Below, piece by piece: positions 5,976-12,262 of a DNA stretch of 13,005 nucleotides. A model generated the notes under the pieces. It searched no databases and was not told the DNA's origin. It saw nothing but the letters and a program-made list of their open reading frames with translations. Position 1 is the stretch's first letter. Every line of letters begins with the position of its first letter. This DNA comes from Pseudomonadota bacterium (GTDB lineage Bacteria; Pseudomonadota; Gammaproteobacteria; Halothiobacillales; Halothiobacillaceae), in NCBI GenBank assembly GCA_021795795.1, contig JAJYPA010000196.1:1-13005 (forward strand), written 5' to 3'. The position numbers and the translations under genes are program-made.

Positions 5976-6060
5976 GCGTTTCCGTGCGGGGGTGGTACGG
6001 ACGTAGCACCCCGGCTGCTTGCGTGCGCTGTGGGGCAAGGAAAGGGGCTTGGCGGGCGTT

Positions 6061-6261
6061 TCACATGTCGAACCATACGCCAGGCGAAATATCCACCAGC
6101 TCTCCGGGTAGCAACATGCAGAGATTAAATCCAGCTTCGATGATGTGCTCGGCCAGATCCTCGGTGTCACCCCGGTCCAATGCCGATTGCGCGGCCGTCA
6201 ATGCCTGGTGGACATCCGCCAGAACTGAGGCCAGAAACTCCTTTTCTGTGAGACGTTTCAT
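6061..6261 (-). CDS. 66-residue hypothetical protein
   Basis: The start at 6261 is supported by AGGAG upstream and by an ATGA overlap with the stop of the preceding gene. The product is acidic and helical (KEFLASVLADVHQALTAAQ, then DLAEHIIEAGFNLCMLLPG) and ends in ISPGVWFDM. There is no membrane segment. It is the last member of the long replication operon. About 145 non-coding bases with the regulated promoter of the next operon follow. The family is not recognised. Similar short acidic helical proteins often trail phage replication genes, without known function. Confidence 0.75.
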   Translation of the reverse strand: MKRLTEKEFLASVLADVHQALTAAQSALDRGDTEDLAEHIIEAGFNLCMLLPGELVDISPGVWFDM

Positions 6262-6617
6262 GCTTGCCGCTCCTGTGGGTATACCCAACCGTAAATGCGG
6301 GTGTTGATAGCTCTGCGTTCCTGCATAGTGACAGGCTCAACGCCATCAAAGCCGGGAACATCGCCGGGATCATCGCCAAGGGGTGGCTCGGCCTGGATAG
6401 CTTCACGTTCCAGACGGGCGTATTCGTCGGGACAGTCGGATGACGCCAAGGGAGAAAATGACGTTGCAGACGCGTCAGACGCGACTTTCCATCTAATACC
6501 GTATTCTCCCCCCTGTGCATGTCTTACATTTTTTCCCGCGTTGGATATTAGATAGGGTGTCGCGTCTATCGCGTCCTTCCCGCCTATTTTGGCGAGTAGA
6601 GCTTGCAGCCTGCTCAT
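6258..6617 (-). CDS. 119-residue hypothetical protein
   Basis: Starts with MSRLQALLAKIGGKDAID at 6617, overlapping the helicase stop as ATGA, and ends overlapping the next start in the same way. The N-terminal third may be a helical adaptor followed by a beta-rich piece (GGEYGIRWKVASDAS). The middle is acidic and proline-rich (AEPPLGDDPGDVPGFDGVEP), probably disordered, and the end is VTMQERRAINTRIYGWVY. No catalytic motif, cysteine pair or membrane helix is present. The position directly after the SF3 helicase suggests a replication accessory role, which is inference from context only. Confidence 0.75.
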   Translation of the reverse strand: MSRLQALLAKIGGKDAIDATPYLISNAGKNVRHAQGGEYGIRWKVASDASATSFSPLASSDCPDEYARLEREAIQAEPPLGDDPGDVPGFDGVEPVTMQERRAINTRIYGWVYPQERQA

Positions 6618-7930
6618 AGCCCACCCCCCAAATCTGAAGCCAGCCGGGGCCGGATTCCGTAGAAACTACGGGTATCACAATGCTTTCCGTACTCGATACC
6701 GTGCGCCCCTAGTCGTAAAGTGAAGTTTTTGCGGTTCAGCTTCCGATATATCCCGGCGGAATCAGCCCATGCTTGGTACGCCATGTACAGGTCACTACTT
6801 GGCGTTATGGCCTGTGGATCGTGGGTGACTGCTTCATCGAGAAATTGCAGCACCTGGTCTGAGCTGACACGCCAGCTTTTGGCGGCATCCAGACTCGATT
6901 GTGGGATGGTCACGCGGCCACGTTCATACACCCCTGCGAGAGCTTCCAGCACCAGATTGAGAACACCGGGGATCTCCGCCCTGAGTTTGGCGTCTAGCTT
7001 GGTGTCGGCCACTTCCGGCGCGAACCTGTTCTGGAATTGCAGGATGGTGAACCGTCGGAATAGGCCGTCTGAGAAGTCTTTCGTACTCGGCGTGTGGTTC
7101 GTGGTGATCCAGAGCTTGCAGATGGGCCTGAAGTCGAAAGCATCCTTGAATTTCCGCTCGGCTGTCAGCGTTTCACCGGAGATGATTTTCTTGACGGTGG
7201 AGTCGGGCATCTCGCCATCTGTGGACGTTTCGCTGATGACGTTGATTAACTTTCCATCCAGGTGCGATTGTTGGAATCGGTTGTCCAGTTGGGAAAGCTC
7301 GACGGCCACCCGGTAATCTTCACCCACCATCGACTGCATCAGGTTCAAGACTTTGCTCTTGCCGTTGCCGCCATTGCCTATCAGCATCAGGGCGCGTTCG
7401 TATTCGGTTGTGGTGGTAAGCGATAGCCCCATGTACTCCAGCAAAGCCAGGGCACGGTCTGAGGCATCGGAAGCACCCGCAAACACCTCTGTAAGGAATC
7501 GCTCGAATCGTGGGCACTCGGCATCAGGATTGTAGGTAATGGGCAGCCGTATCCGCCGGTAATCCTCCCGCCTATAGTCGTGGAGATGCCATTCGCCGTC
7601 GTGGGATCGCAAAATGCCATTGCTGACACACACGTCGCGTCTGCCGCTCTGATTCCACCGGACAGGACGGTATGCCTGCCCGCTCGCCAGCTTGAGCATC
7701 CCGGCGATCCGTGACGCGGTAACAGCCATCCCGACTTGGCGGCATATGCGCTCGGCCTTTTGGAGCATGATTTCGTCCGGGGTTTCTTTCCAGATACCGT
7801 CCTGAAACTCAAAAAAGACGCCACCGTGATAAAGGATGTCCGGCCCGGCCGTGAGAAGCCCGGCAAGGTGTCCGTGATCGAGTTCCAGCTTTTCGCCGGC
7901 GCGTTTTGCGCCAGGTAAGACGGCCATCAT
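6614..7930 (-). CDS. D5-like SF3 replicative helicase (phage/plasmid primase C-terminal type)
   Basis: A 438-residue superfamily 3 ATPase of the D5/P4-alpha type. Residues 1-140 form the D5-like N-terminal region (GGVFFEFQDGIWKETPDE, VRWNQSGRRDVCVSNG, and YNPDAECPRFERFL). The ATPase core has Walker A IGNGGNGKS at 184-192, Walker B at about 229-236 (INVISETS), motif C with sensor asparagine N278 (CKLWITTNHTPS), and the arginine-finger region DGLFRRF at 288-294. The C-terminal 100 residues look like a winged-helix DNA-binding part. It should unwind the element's origin as a hexamer and work with the Toprim primase, whose gene lies immediately upstream and overlaps it by ATGA. The ATG at 7930 follows AAGGGGGT. 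In phage P4 these two activities are on one chain. Here they are split. Confidence 0.9.
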   Translation of the reverse strand: MMAVLPGAKRAGEKLELDHGHLAGLLTAGPDILYHGGVFFEFQDGIWKETPDEIMLQKAERICRQVGMAVTASRIAGMLKLASGQAYRPVRWNQSGRRDVCVSNGILRSHDGEWHLHDYRREDYRRIRLPITYNPDAECPRFERFLTEVFAGASDASDRALALLEYMGLSLTTTTEYERALMLIGNGGNGKSKVLNLMQSMVGEDYRVAVELSQLDNRFQQSHLDGKLINVISETSTDGEMPDSTVKKIISGETLTAERKFKDAFDFRPICKLWITTNHTPSTKDFSDGLFRRFTILQFQNRFAPEVADTKLDAKLRAEIPGVLNLVLEALAGVYERGRVTIPQSSLDAAKSWRVSSDQVLQFLDEAVTHDPQAITPSSDLYMAYQAWADSAGIYRKLNRKNFTLRLGAHGIEYGKHCDTRSFYGIRPRLASDLGGGL

Positions 7931-8766
7931 GCACCCCCTTGAGCAACAAGATAGTCATTCCAATCTTGCCCTGGTGTCTCTGGAATCAGCACAAGGCCGT
8001 CAACCGCCCTAGCTGCCGCTGTAGCGCATTTGATGCCTACCGGATCATGGTCACCAGCCAGAACGATCTCCCTGTCAGGAAAGCGCTGCCGTGCGGCCTG
8101 TGCAACGGGGAGCATGTTGTGTGCATCCACCGCGGCAACGACACCCGCGCATGGATCCATCATCGCCAGGGAACATCCGGTGGCATGGCCTTCGCAAATC
8201 AGCAGGCGGCCATCTGGATTTTCACGGATCAGGATATGCAGGCCGCGCTTGCGGCCGCCTTTCAACATCCTTTTCGTGCCGTCCGGGTAGATGGTCTGCA
8301 AACTCCAAACGGTGCCGCTCCAATCAACCAGCGCCAGCACCAACGATTCCCCGCGTTGCCGGGCGTTCAGTGGCTCGATGCGCTTGCGTGCGGTGTACGG
8401 TGTCCCTGATGCCTCTGGAAGCCCGTTAAACTGCGCTGTGGCGATCTCTGCAATGCGCTCATGCTCTTGGGCCTGTTCCTGTTCACGCTGGCGCTGAATG
8501 GCCTGGATACGCTGGCGGTCGGCATCGGTGGCAGTGGACGGGTCGCCGCTGATCCAGTGATGCGTCTGGCCTGTTTTCCAGCTTCCGAAAATGCCAGCAG
8601 GTCGGCCATCGCTGAACCCACGCCAATAACCGTTGCGGGTTCCGGGTTTATCGCCAATGACGTGATAGCGGACGATGCCGGGCGAGTCAAAAACGATAAC
8701 GTCCGGCTTGCTTGGCGATAGGTCACACGCGGCCATATCGGTTAAAACTTCGTGGATCGGAGTCAT
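7927..8766 (-). CDS. Toprim-domain DNA primase
   Basis: A 279-residue primase-like protein. The N-terminal region (residues 20-75: RYHVIGDKPGTRNGYW, GRPAGIFGSWKTG, HHWIS) matches the part that precedes the Toprim fold in plasmid and phage primases of the TraC/P4 type. A Gln/Glu-rich helix (about 85-110) links it to the Toprim domain, with the catalytic glutamate E192 in ICEGHATG and the acidic pair D239-x-D241 in LAGDHDP. No zinc-finger Cys cluster is visible, so the usual N-terminal zinc-binding module is absent or elsewhere. The start at 8766 is chosen because AGGGGGG precedes it and it overlaps the stop of the 32-residue gene as ATGA. It should lay RNA primers for replication of the element together with the SF3 helicase. 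Confidence 0.88.
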   Translation of the reverse strand: MTPIHEVLTDMAACDLSPSKPDVIVFDSPGIVRYHVIGDKPGTRNGYWRGFSDGRPAGIFGSWKTGQTHHWISGDPSTATDADRQRIQAIQRQREQEQAQEHERIAEIATAQFNGLPEASGTPYTARKRIEPLNARQRGESLVLALVDWSGTVWSLQTIYPDGTKRMLKGGRKRGLHILIRENPDGRLLICEGHATGCSLAMMDPCAGVVAAVDAHNMLPVAQAARQRFPDREIVLAGDHDPVGIKCATAAARAVDGLVLIPETPGQDWNDYLVAQGGA

Positions 8767-8861
8767 TGCGCCCCCCTGCGGTCCCGACGGACGGCCAGGG
8801 CAACCATGACGATGACGCAGGGCAAGACGACTGCCATGTAAAGTGAAGCCAGCGCGATCAT
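8763..8861 (-). CDS. 32-residue single-helix membrane peptide
   Basis: A very short gene filling the gap between two others. ATG at 8861 overlaps the stop of the 76-residue gene as ATGA, and its own TGA overlaps the primase ATG in the same way. The product starts MIALASLYMAVVLPCVIVM and continues with VALAV and a basic tail RRDRRGAQ, so a single transmembrane helix with a positive cytoplasmic end is expected. This peptide is easily missed by gene finders. The double overlap and clean membrane topology support it. The weak ribosome-binding site (GGATGG) fits translation by coupling. A holin-like, lysis or membrane-tethering role is possible but unproven. Confidence 0.65.
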   Translation of the reverse strand: MIALASLYMAVVLPCVIVMVALAVRRDRRGAQ

Positions 8862-9088
8862 TTCGCACCATCCAGTCGGTCCAAGTCGCTACGGATCCGG
8901 GTCATGAGGATTTGCGCGCCTTGGAGGGCGTCACTCGGTATTGCAGGCAGGCTGTGCAGAGTGCGTGCCGCGTCGAGTAAGTGCCTCAGCGCTGTAAATC
9001 CCGCGGGAGGTATGCGAGAATCGTCGCTGGTGATGTTGCTGTGTGAAGCCTCGGTGCCAGCCGGGGCTTTTCTGTGCGGGGCGGTCAT
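8858..9088 (-). CDS. 76-residue hypothetical protein
   Basis: Starts at the ATG at 9088, which overlaps the stop of the AlpA-like gene as ATGA, with AGGGTG upstream. The N-terminal 28 residues are polar and probably disordered. From IPPAGFTALRHLLDAART onwards two amphipathic helices follow, ending in QILMTRIRSDLDRLDGAK. There are no cysteines, signal or membrane segment. Its place between the regulator and the primase suggests a replication or regulatory accessory protein. The family is unknown. Confidence 0.72.
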   Translation of the reverse strand: MTAPHRKAPAGTEASHSNITSDDSRIPPAGFTALRHLLDAARTLHSLPAIPSDALQGAQILMTRIRSDLDRLDGAK

Positions 9089-9324
9089 GCCGCACCCTGA
9101 TTGCCGCCAATGTGCCGGCCATGCCCGCCCTTGAGCCACGCAATAAAAGCCGCGTCGTCAATCAAAATGCGCGAACCGAAGCGAACGATAGCGCCAGCCG
9201 CTTCCAAGTCCTCACCGCGCTGAAAAAACAGGTGTCTTAGCCCACCTTTTGTAAATGCCGGACGGCGCTTGATGTAATCGTTTACGCTGTAAAACTCGGT
9301 GGGTCTTTCTGTTTCGGTTTGCAT
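9085..9324 (-). CDS. AlpA/excisionase-like small helix-turn-helix protein
   Basis: A 79-residue DNA-binding candidate. YSVNDYIKRRPAFTKGGLRHL at about residues 12-32 reads as a MerR-type winged helix-turn-helix, followed by a wing-like VRFGSRILIDDAAFIAWL at about 47-64. This is the usual layout of AlpA-like regulators and recombination directionality factors in P4-type islands. The start at 9324 has GAGGA about eight bases upstream. It is the first gene of the replication operon and sits behind a pair of 20-bp direct repeats to which it could bind. It may promote excision, activate replication genes, or both. The fold is a pattern-based call. Confidence 0.7.
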   Translation of the reverse strand: MQTETERPTEFYSVNDYIKRRPAFTKGGLRHLFFQRGEDLEAAGAIVRFGSRILIDDAAFIAWLKGGHGRHIGGNQGAA

Positions 9325-9367
9325 GGAAACGTCCTCGATGGTACGGCGTTATTGCCGTGTCGATGAC

Positions 9368-9435
9368 GTTATAAGTTGTTGTGTTTTATGGGATAAGTGC
9401 CTTTCTAGTAGCGCAGGTGCTTTACTAGCAGAGCA
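9368..9435 (-). promoter_or_regulatory. Replication-operon promoter region with tandem direct repeats
   Basis: Two adjoining copies of a 19-20-bp unit, GTGCCTTTCTAGTAGCGCAG (9397-9416) and GTGCTTTACTAGCAGAGCA (9417-9435), lie upstream of the AlpA-like gene. A minus-strand -10-like TATAAC sits at 9368-9373. The repeats lie at and upstream of the expected -35 region and are likely operators for the AlpA-like protein or another element regulator. They could also be origin iterons, but only two copies are seen. Confidence 0.45.
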
Positions 9436-9441
9436 CCCCCC

Positions 9442-10134
9442 CTATTTGCTCTTGGACGGGGTGAGCCAGCCTTTTATGGCCTCATATGCGTCGATTTCGT
9501 TTTTCCACCCGAAAGGATGTCCGGCGCTTTGGTTCATTTTGAAAGCGTCGGGCGCTATCTCCTTTGCTATCTTGCCGTTGCCATGTGTGGGGTGCGCCTC
9601 TTTGTACGCGCGGCACTTGCTTAGGATAGGCTCCTTCACGTCATCGGTTTTCTTATGCTTCCCCCCAACGCGCAGCGCAGCGGAGACGCTCGGAAGCAAT
9701 GCCAATAGTTCACCCTGATAACTTCCCTCGACGGCCTCCAATATCCCAGATATAAACGCCCCCGATTCTTCACCCGCTATAATTTCCGGGTTGGTTGCCA
9801 GCGCACGCAAGCCCTCCACCAATGCCACGATGCCGTTATCGTTCCTCGCCATCGCTGCAAAATCGTCATGCAAGGATTGATACGCGCCGCCCTTTGGCGG
9901 GGTGCCTATCATGACACCGCCTTCGTGCTGCCACTCTACAAGCTGTGCGGGGACTTCAAGCGGCGTCCTAACGCCTTCCGATTCGTCGACCTGCTGCCCT
10001 ATGGTGCGCGGCTCAGGTATCGGGCAATCCTTGAATCGGTCCGCATTCTGGACGCGCGCCCATTCCCGCATGTGCTCATTGAACTGCTTTTGCGCGGCGA
10101 CCATCTTTGCAGGTGTAACCTTGCGGGCGCTCAT
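9442..10134 (-). CDS. 230-residue hypothetical protein coupled to the integrase
   Basis: Starts at the ATG at 10134, overlapping the integrase stop as ATGA, with AGGGGGT upstream, so it is co-translated with the integrase. The N-terminus is helical and charged (KMVAAQKQFNEHMREW). The middle has a helical, hydrophobic-acidic region (GIVALVEGLRALATNPEII and FISGILEAVEGSYQGELL). The C-terminal 75 residues (KEPILSKCRAYKEAHPTHG, GKIAKEIAPDAF, AYEAIKGWL) could hold a helix-turn-helix. I know no family for it. The coupling suggests a role in integration, excision or its control. A stop codon at 9442 is followed by the direct-repeat promoter region of the next operon. Confidence 0.75.
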   Translation of the reverse strand: MSARKVTPAKMVAAQKQFNEHMREWARVQNADRFKDCPIPEPRTIGQQVDESEGVRTPLEVPAQLVEWQHEGGVMIGTPPKGGAYQSLHDDFAAMARNDNGIVALVEGLRALATNPEIIAGEESGAFISGILEAVEGSYQGELLALLPSVSAALRVGGKHKKTDDVKEPILSKCRAYKEAHPTHGNGKIAKEIAPDAFKMNQSAGHPFGWKNEIDAYEAIKGWLTPSKSK

Positions 10135-11177
10135 CGCGCACCCCCTAACTTCTCATCCAGCTTGCTTCCGAGTTCCGCAAGGTGCTCAGGGGCAAGGTGG
10201 CTATACCGCTTCGTCATCTGCAAGGTGCGATGCCCTAGCAACGCAGCCACGGCGACTAGGGACACGCCTTGCTGCACTAAGTAGCTAGCGGCTGAATGTC
10301 TCAGGTCGTGAAAGTGGAAGTCGGTGATACGGGCGGCTGCAAGGGCTTCTGTCCACGGCCGGCGCAGGTCAACGGGCTTTTGTGGGTGTCGGTGGCTGGG
10401 GAAAATCAGCGTCGTATCCAATCGGCGCACCCTTGCCGCCAAGAGGGGCAGGGCTTGGGCAGGTATAGGAAGCGTCCGCATGTCCCCATTCTTCGTCTTG
10501 GTCAGAAGTATCTGCCGTTTCTTCAGATCCACTTGCCGCCATGTGAGACTGAGCAATTCCCCTGCACGCGCTCCCGTGCCCAACGCCAGCAACACTACAA
10601 GATTTAGGTCCGGGTGATGCTTTACGGCCTCCAGTAGACGGGGGAGTTCGTCATCATCCAGGTATCTGACACGCGCGTTGTCGATCTTGACGCGGGTCAC
10701 TCGGTCGGTCTGTAGCGTACCTGTCCAGCCCCATTTACGCGCCATTTTCAGGACGTGGGTAACGGCTATCCGGTAATGGTTGATCGTGCTGGCGGCGCGG
10801 GTCTTGCCGTTACGCAGACGCTCGTCTGACAGCACCTTTAGATGTTCGTTAATGATCTCCGGGGTAACGCCAGAAAGGCGCAATCGGCCCAGCCTCTCGG
10901 TCCACCAATCAACATGCATTTCTCGATTGGCGGGGTCTGCGAGTCCCTTAAGATGTTCGGCCTTATATGTTTTGGCGGCCTCGCTGAACGTATGCCGCTG
11001 GGCTGCGCGCTCCGGGAAGTGTTCGCCCTCGATCATGGCGACTTCCTGCTTCTTCGCCCATGCCTCGGCGTCGGTCTTGCGCTTGAAGGTCTTGGACAGG
11101 ATAGGCGCACCCTTGCGCTTGATCTGGGCGCGGTAGGTGGTGCCGGTCTTGCCTTCGCGTTTCTCGATATAAGCCAT
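10131..11177 (-). CDS. int: Tyrosine site-specific integrase
   Basis: A 348-residue tyrosine recombinase. The N-terminal arm-binding region is short and basic (MAYIEKREGKTGTTYRAQIK, a three-stranded-sheet type). It is followed by a SAM-like core-binding domain (about 60-155) and a catalytic domain with R204 (GARAGELLSL), K229 (TKTKNGDMR), H290-x-x-R293 (HFHDLRHSAAS), H316 (LLGHRTLQM) and the nucleophile Y325 (KRYSHLAPEH). All active-site residues are present, so it should be functional. The start at 11177 follows GGAGGG. Upstream codons stay open but lack a better start. The gene lies next to the right tRNA-derived repeat and transcribes away from it, the usual arrangement for tRNA-targeting islands. 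It should recombine the two 47-bp repeats to excise or insert the element. Confidence 0.95.
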   Translation of the reverse strand: MAYIEKREGKTGTTYRAQIKRKGAPILSKTFKRKTDAEAWAKKQEVAMIEGEHFPERAAQRHTFSEAAKTYKAEHLKGLADPANREMHVDWWTERLGRLRLSGVTPEIINEHLKVLSDERLRNGKTRAASTINHYRIAVTHVLKMARKWGWTGTLQTDRVTRVKIDNARVRYLDDDELPRLLEAVKHHPDLNLVVLLALGTGARAGELLSLTWRQVDLKKRQILLTKTKNGDMRTLPIPAQALPLLAARVRRLDTTLIFPSHRHPQKPVDLRRPWTEALAAARITDFHFHDLRHSAASYLVQQGVSLVAVAALLGHRTLQMTKRYSHLAPEHLAELGSKLDEKLGGAR

Positions 11178-11400
11178 GATTATGCCCTCCAGACGCGGAA
11201 GGCTGATATACTTGCTGAACCCATTGGCGGACCTCCTGACGGTTTGCCGTGGCAAGGTCGGGATGGTGCTGATAACACCCCCGGCCTGTTTTGTATTGTG
11301 CTGCAATCCACGATAAAGAGCAACACCAGATAGATAATCCGGCGCTCAGGCAATACAACATAATGATTTATATCTGTATACTTCTCGATGCACGGCCATT

Positions 11401-11417
11401 TGGGGGATATTTTGGGG
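11401..11417 (-). promoter_or_regulatory. Candidate integrase arm-type site (right arm, inverted)
   Basis: On the minus strand CCCCAAAATATCCCCCA, differing at one of 17 positions from the site at 11502-11518 and in opposite orientation to it. It lies in the 388-bp non-coding stretch between the integrase start and the right repeat. Further loosely similar G-tracts at about 11431-11461 may be weaker sites. Confidence 0.45.
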
Positions 11418-11501
11418 AGCACGATCCAAAAGTGGGGCTTTTGGGCTGCTTTCTTGGGGGTCGGCGATGTTGCGGATTGTGGGGAAATGTTGGCGCTGAT
11501 T

Positions 11502-11518
11502 CCCCCAAATATCCCCCA
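11502..11518 (+). promoter_or_regulatory. Candidate integrase arm-type site (right arm)
   Basis: CCCCCAAATATCCCCCA, one mismatch from the left-arm motif at 4361-4377 and likewise preceded by GATT. It sits 48 bp inside the right 47-bp repeat. The pairing of near-identical motifs at both ends of the element is the main support. Confidence 0.5.
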
Positions 11519-11526
11519 CGGGCAAT

Positions 11527-11558
11527 AAAAAAGCACCCGGACAATCGTCTAGGTGCTT
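11527..11558 (-). terminator. Intrinsic terminator downstream of the tRNA 3' half
   Basis: On the minus strand a 7-bp stem AAGCACC/GGTGCTT with a 14-base loop is followed by a T-run (GCTTTTTTA). It lies 8 bases after the CCA end of the tRNA fragment. It looks like a tRNA-gene terminator carried by the element, which would supply both the 3' half and a transcript end to an interrupted tRNA, and would shield the element from tRNA transcription. Confidence 0.7.
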
Positions 11559-11565
11559 GATTTCT

Positions 11566-11612
11566 TTGGTGGGCCCGCACGGACTCGAACCGTGGACCAA
11601 GGGATTATGAGT
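11566..11612 (-). repeat. Right attachment repeat, 3' half of tRNA-Ile2(CAU)
   Basis: Identical over 47 bp to 4195-4241. On the minus strand it begins at the anticodon loop (CTCATAA) and ends with the acceptor strand and CCA. The bases 5' of it (GGACGGTGGATGGC) do not form a tRNA 5' half, so the gene is not intact here either. The integrase-proximal position marks it as the end that normally rebuilds the tRNA, and its failure to do so points to a stacked element to the right or a later deletion. Confidence 0.9.
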
Positions 11613-11638
11613 GCCATCCACCGTCCATGGACATTTAA

Positions 11639-11673
11639 TTATCAATAGGTTAGCTGCCTGCTAAAATTGATAA
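11639..11673. other. Imperfect hairpin just outside the right repeat
   Basis: TTATCAAT at 11639-11646 pairs with ATTGATAA at 11666-11673. Inside it TTAGC (11650-11654) pairs with GCTAA (11660-11664) around a 5-base loop. This 13-bp interrupted stem has no U-run on either side, so it is not a standard terminator. It may be a protein-binding palindrome or part of the arm of a neighbouring element. Confidence 0.5.
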
Positions 11674-11727
11674 CCGGCCAGAACCGGCAGAGTGCAAATC
11701 ATGGGCTGCCTCATCATGGTACATGTC

Positions 11728-11743
11728 TGGCACAATGGTGCCA
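11728..11743 (-). terminator. Hairpin after the 171-residue gene, weak terminator
   Basis: TGGCAC-AATG-GTGCCA is a perfect 6-bp stem with a 4-base loop, three bases after the stop of the minus-strand gene ending at 11747. No T-run follows on the minus strand, so it could be a weak terminator or an mRNA-stabilising hairpin. Confidence 0.35.
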
Positions 11744-11746
11744 CCC

Positions 11747-12262
11747 CTATTTGATCTGGTCAATCAGGTCAGTTTCAATAATCTCAACCAGCGACCTCTT
11801 CCCGCACAGGAAGATCGAGGCGGTTGATCTGGCGGGATGAATCTGACATCCAAGACCCAGGCCATCAAGCCGGTCCTTGGTGACATGCCGCCGGCGGGCT
11901 ATGGGGGTAGTCCCCCACGTTCCTAATTTCAGTTTCAGGTAAACAGCTAGCTCAAACAGGCTCATTTCTTGCCCATGCTCTCGCCAGTGATCAGGTGAGA
12001 ACGGCTTCCAAAGGTCAACTGATCGGTTCACCGTCTGCATGGGAGTGGGGCGGTATGCCGGATCTCCAAATTCGTACGGGTTCAGGTCAATCTTTATGAC
12101 CAGATTTGCTCCGGCCCAGGCCAGGGCGTCCTCGCCAAGCCTCGTCCACGATAACACCAGAAGCCTCGCCTTTGCATAAGGCAAAGGGCTTTGCTCTGGG
12201 AGCAGATCGGCAAGCACAGCAAGTTCTTCTCTCAGATCCTGCGGGATATCAGTCAATGTCAT
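11747..12262 (-). CDS. 171-residue hypothetical protein
   Basis: The start is placed at the ATG at 12262, seven bases after AGAGGGAG. It overlaps the end of the preceding 57-residue gene by 14 bp, so the pair is coupled. The N-terminal part is helical (LREELAVLADLLPEQ, then KARLLVLSWTRLGEDALAW). A middle part carries IDLNPYEFGDPAYRPTP and VDLWKPFSPDHW. A basic stretch (IARRRHVTKDRLDG) precedes a beta-rich end (ASIFLCGKRSLVEIIETDL). There is no signal peptide, membrane helix or known catalytic motif. The family is unknown. With its partner and the divergent HIRAN gene it may belong to a second mobile element in the same tRNA site. Confidence 0.65.
   Translation of the reverse strand: MTLTDIPQDLREELAVLADLLPEQSPLPYAKARLLVLSWTRLGEDALAWAGANLVIKIDLNPYEFGDPAYRPTPMQTVNRSVDLWKPFSPDHWREHGQEMSLFELAVYLKLKLGTWGTTPIARRRHVTKDRLDGLGLGCQIHPARSTASIFLCGKRSLVEIIETDLIDQIK

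Larger units (their letters stand above)
4195..11612 (-). mobile_element. Integrative element in a tRNA-Ile2 site (about 7.4 kb)
   Basis: Bounded by perfect 47-bp direct repeats of a tRNA 3' end, with a tyrosine integrase gene whose start lies 388 bp inside the right repeat. The period between repeats, and so the predicted circle, is 7371 bp. All recognised genes are on the minus strand. The cargo is an integrase, an AlpA-like protein, a Toprim primase, an SF3 helicase, a small possible ribbon-helix-helix protein, a coiled-coil protein, an HGGxSTG protein and several unknowns. No structural phage genes, terminase, relaxase, restriction system or known toxin pair is seen. The replication pair resembles the two activities that phage P4 alpha protein carries on one chain, so a phage satellite or an integrative plasmid are both reasonable readings. 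Confidence 0.85.

Noticed and set aside
6720..7316. 198-codon plus-strand frame inside the helicase gene
   Set aside because: Antisense to an SF3 helicase with intact motifs. Ser/Arg-rich shadow.
9397..9435. Short CRISPR array
   Set aside because: Only two imperfect adjoining copies without spacers and no cas genes.
9420..9450. Terminator after the 230-residue gene (AGAGCA/TGCTCT)
   Set aside because: A 6-bp stem with an 11-base loop, overlapping the stop codon, and no T-run.
10842..11333. 163-codon plus-strand frame opposite the integrase
   Set aside because: The integrase has a full catalytic set on the minus strand. The opposite frame has no support.
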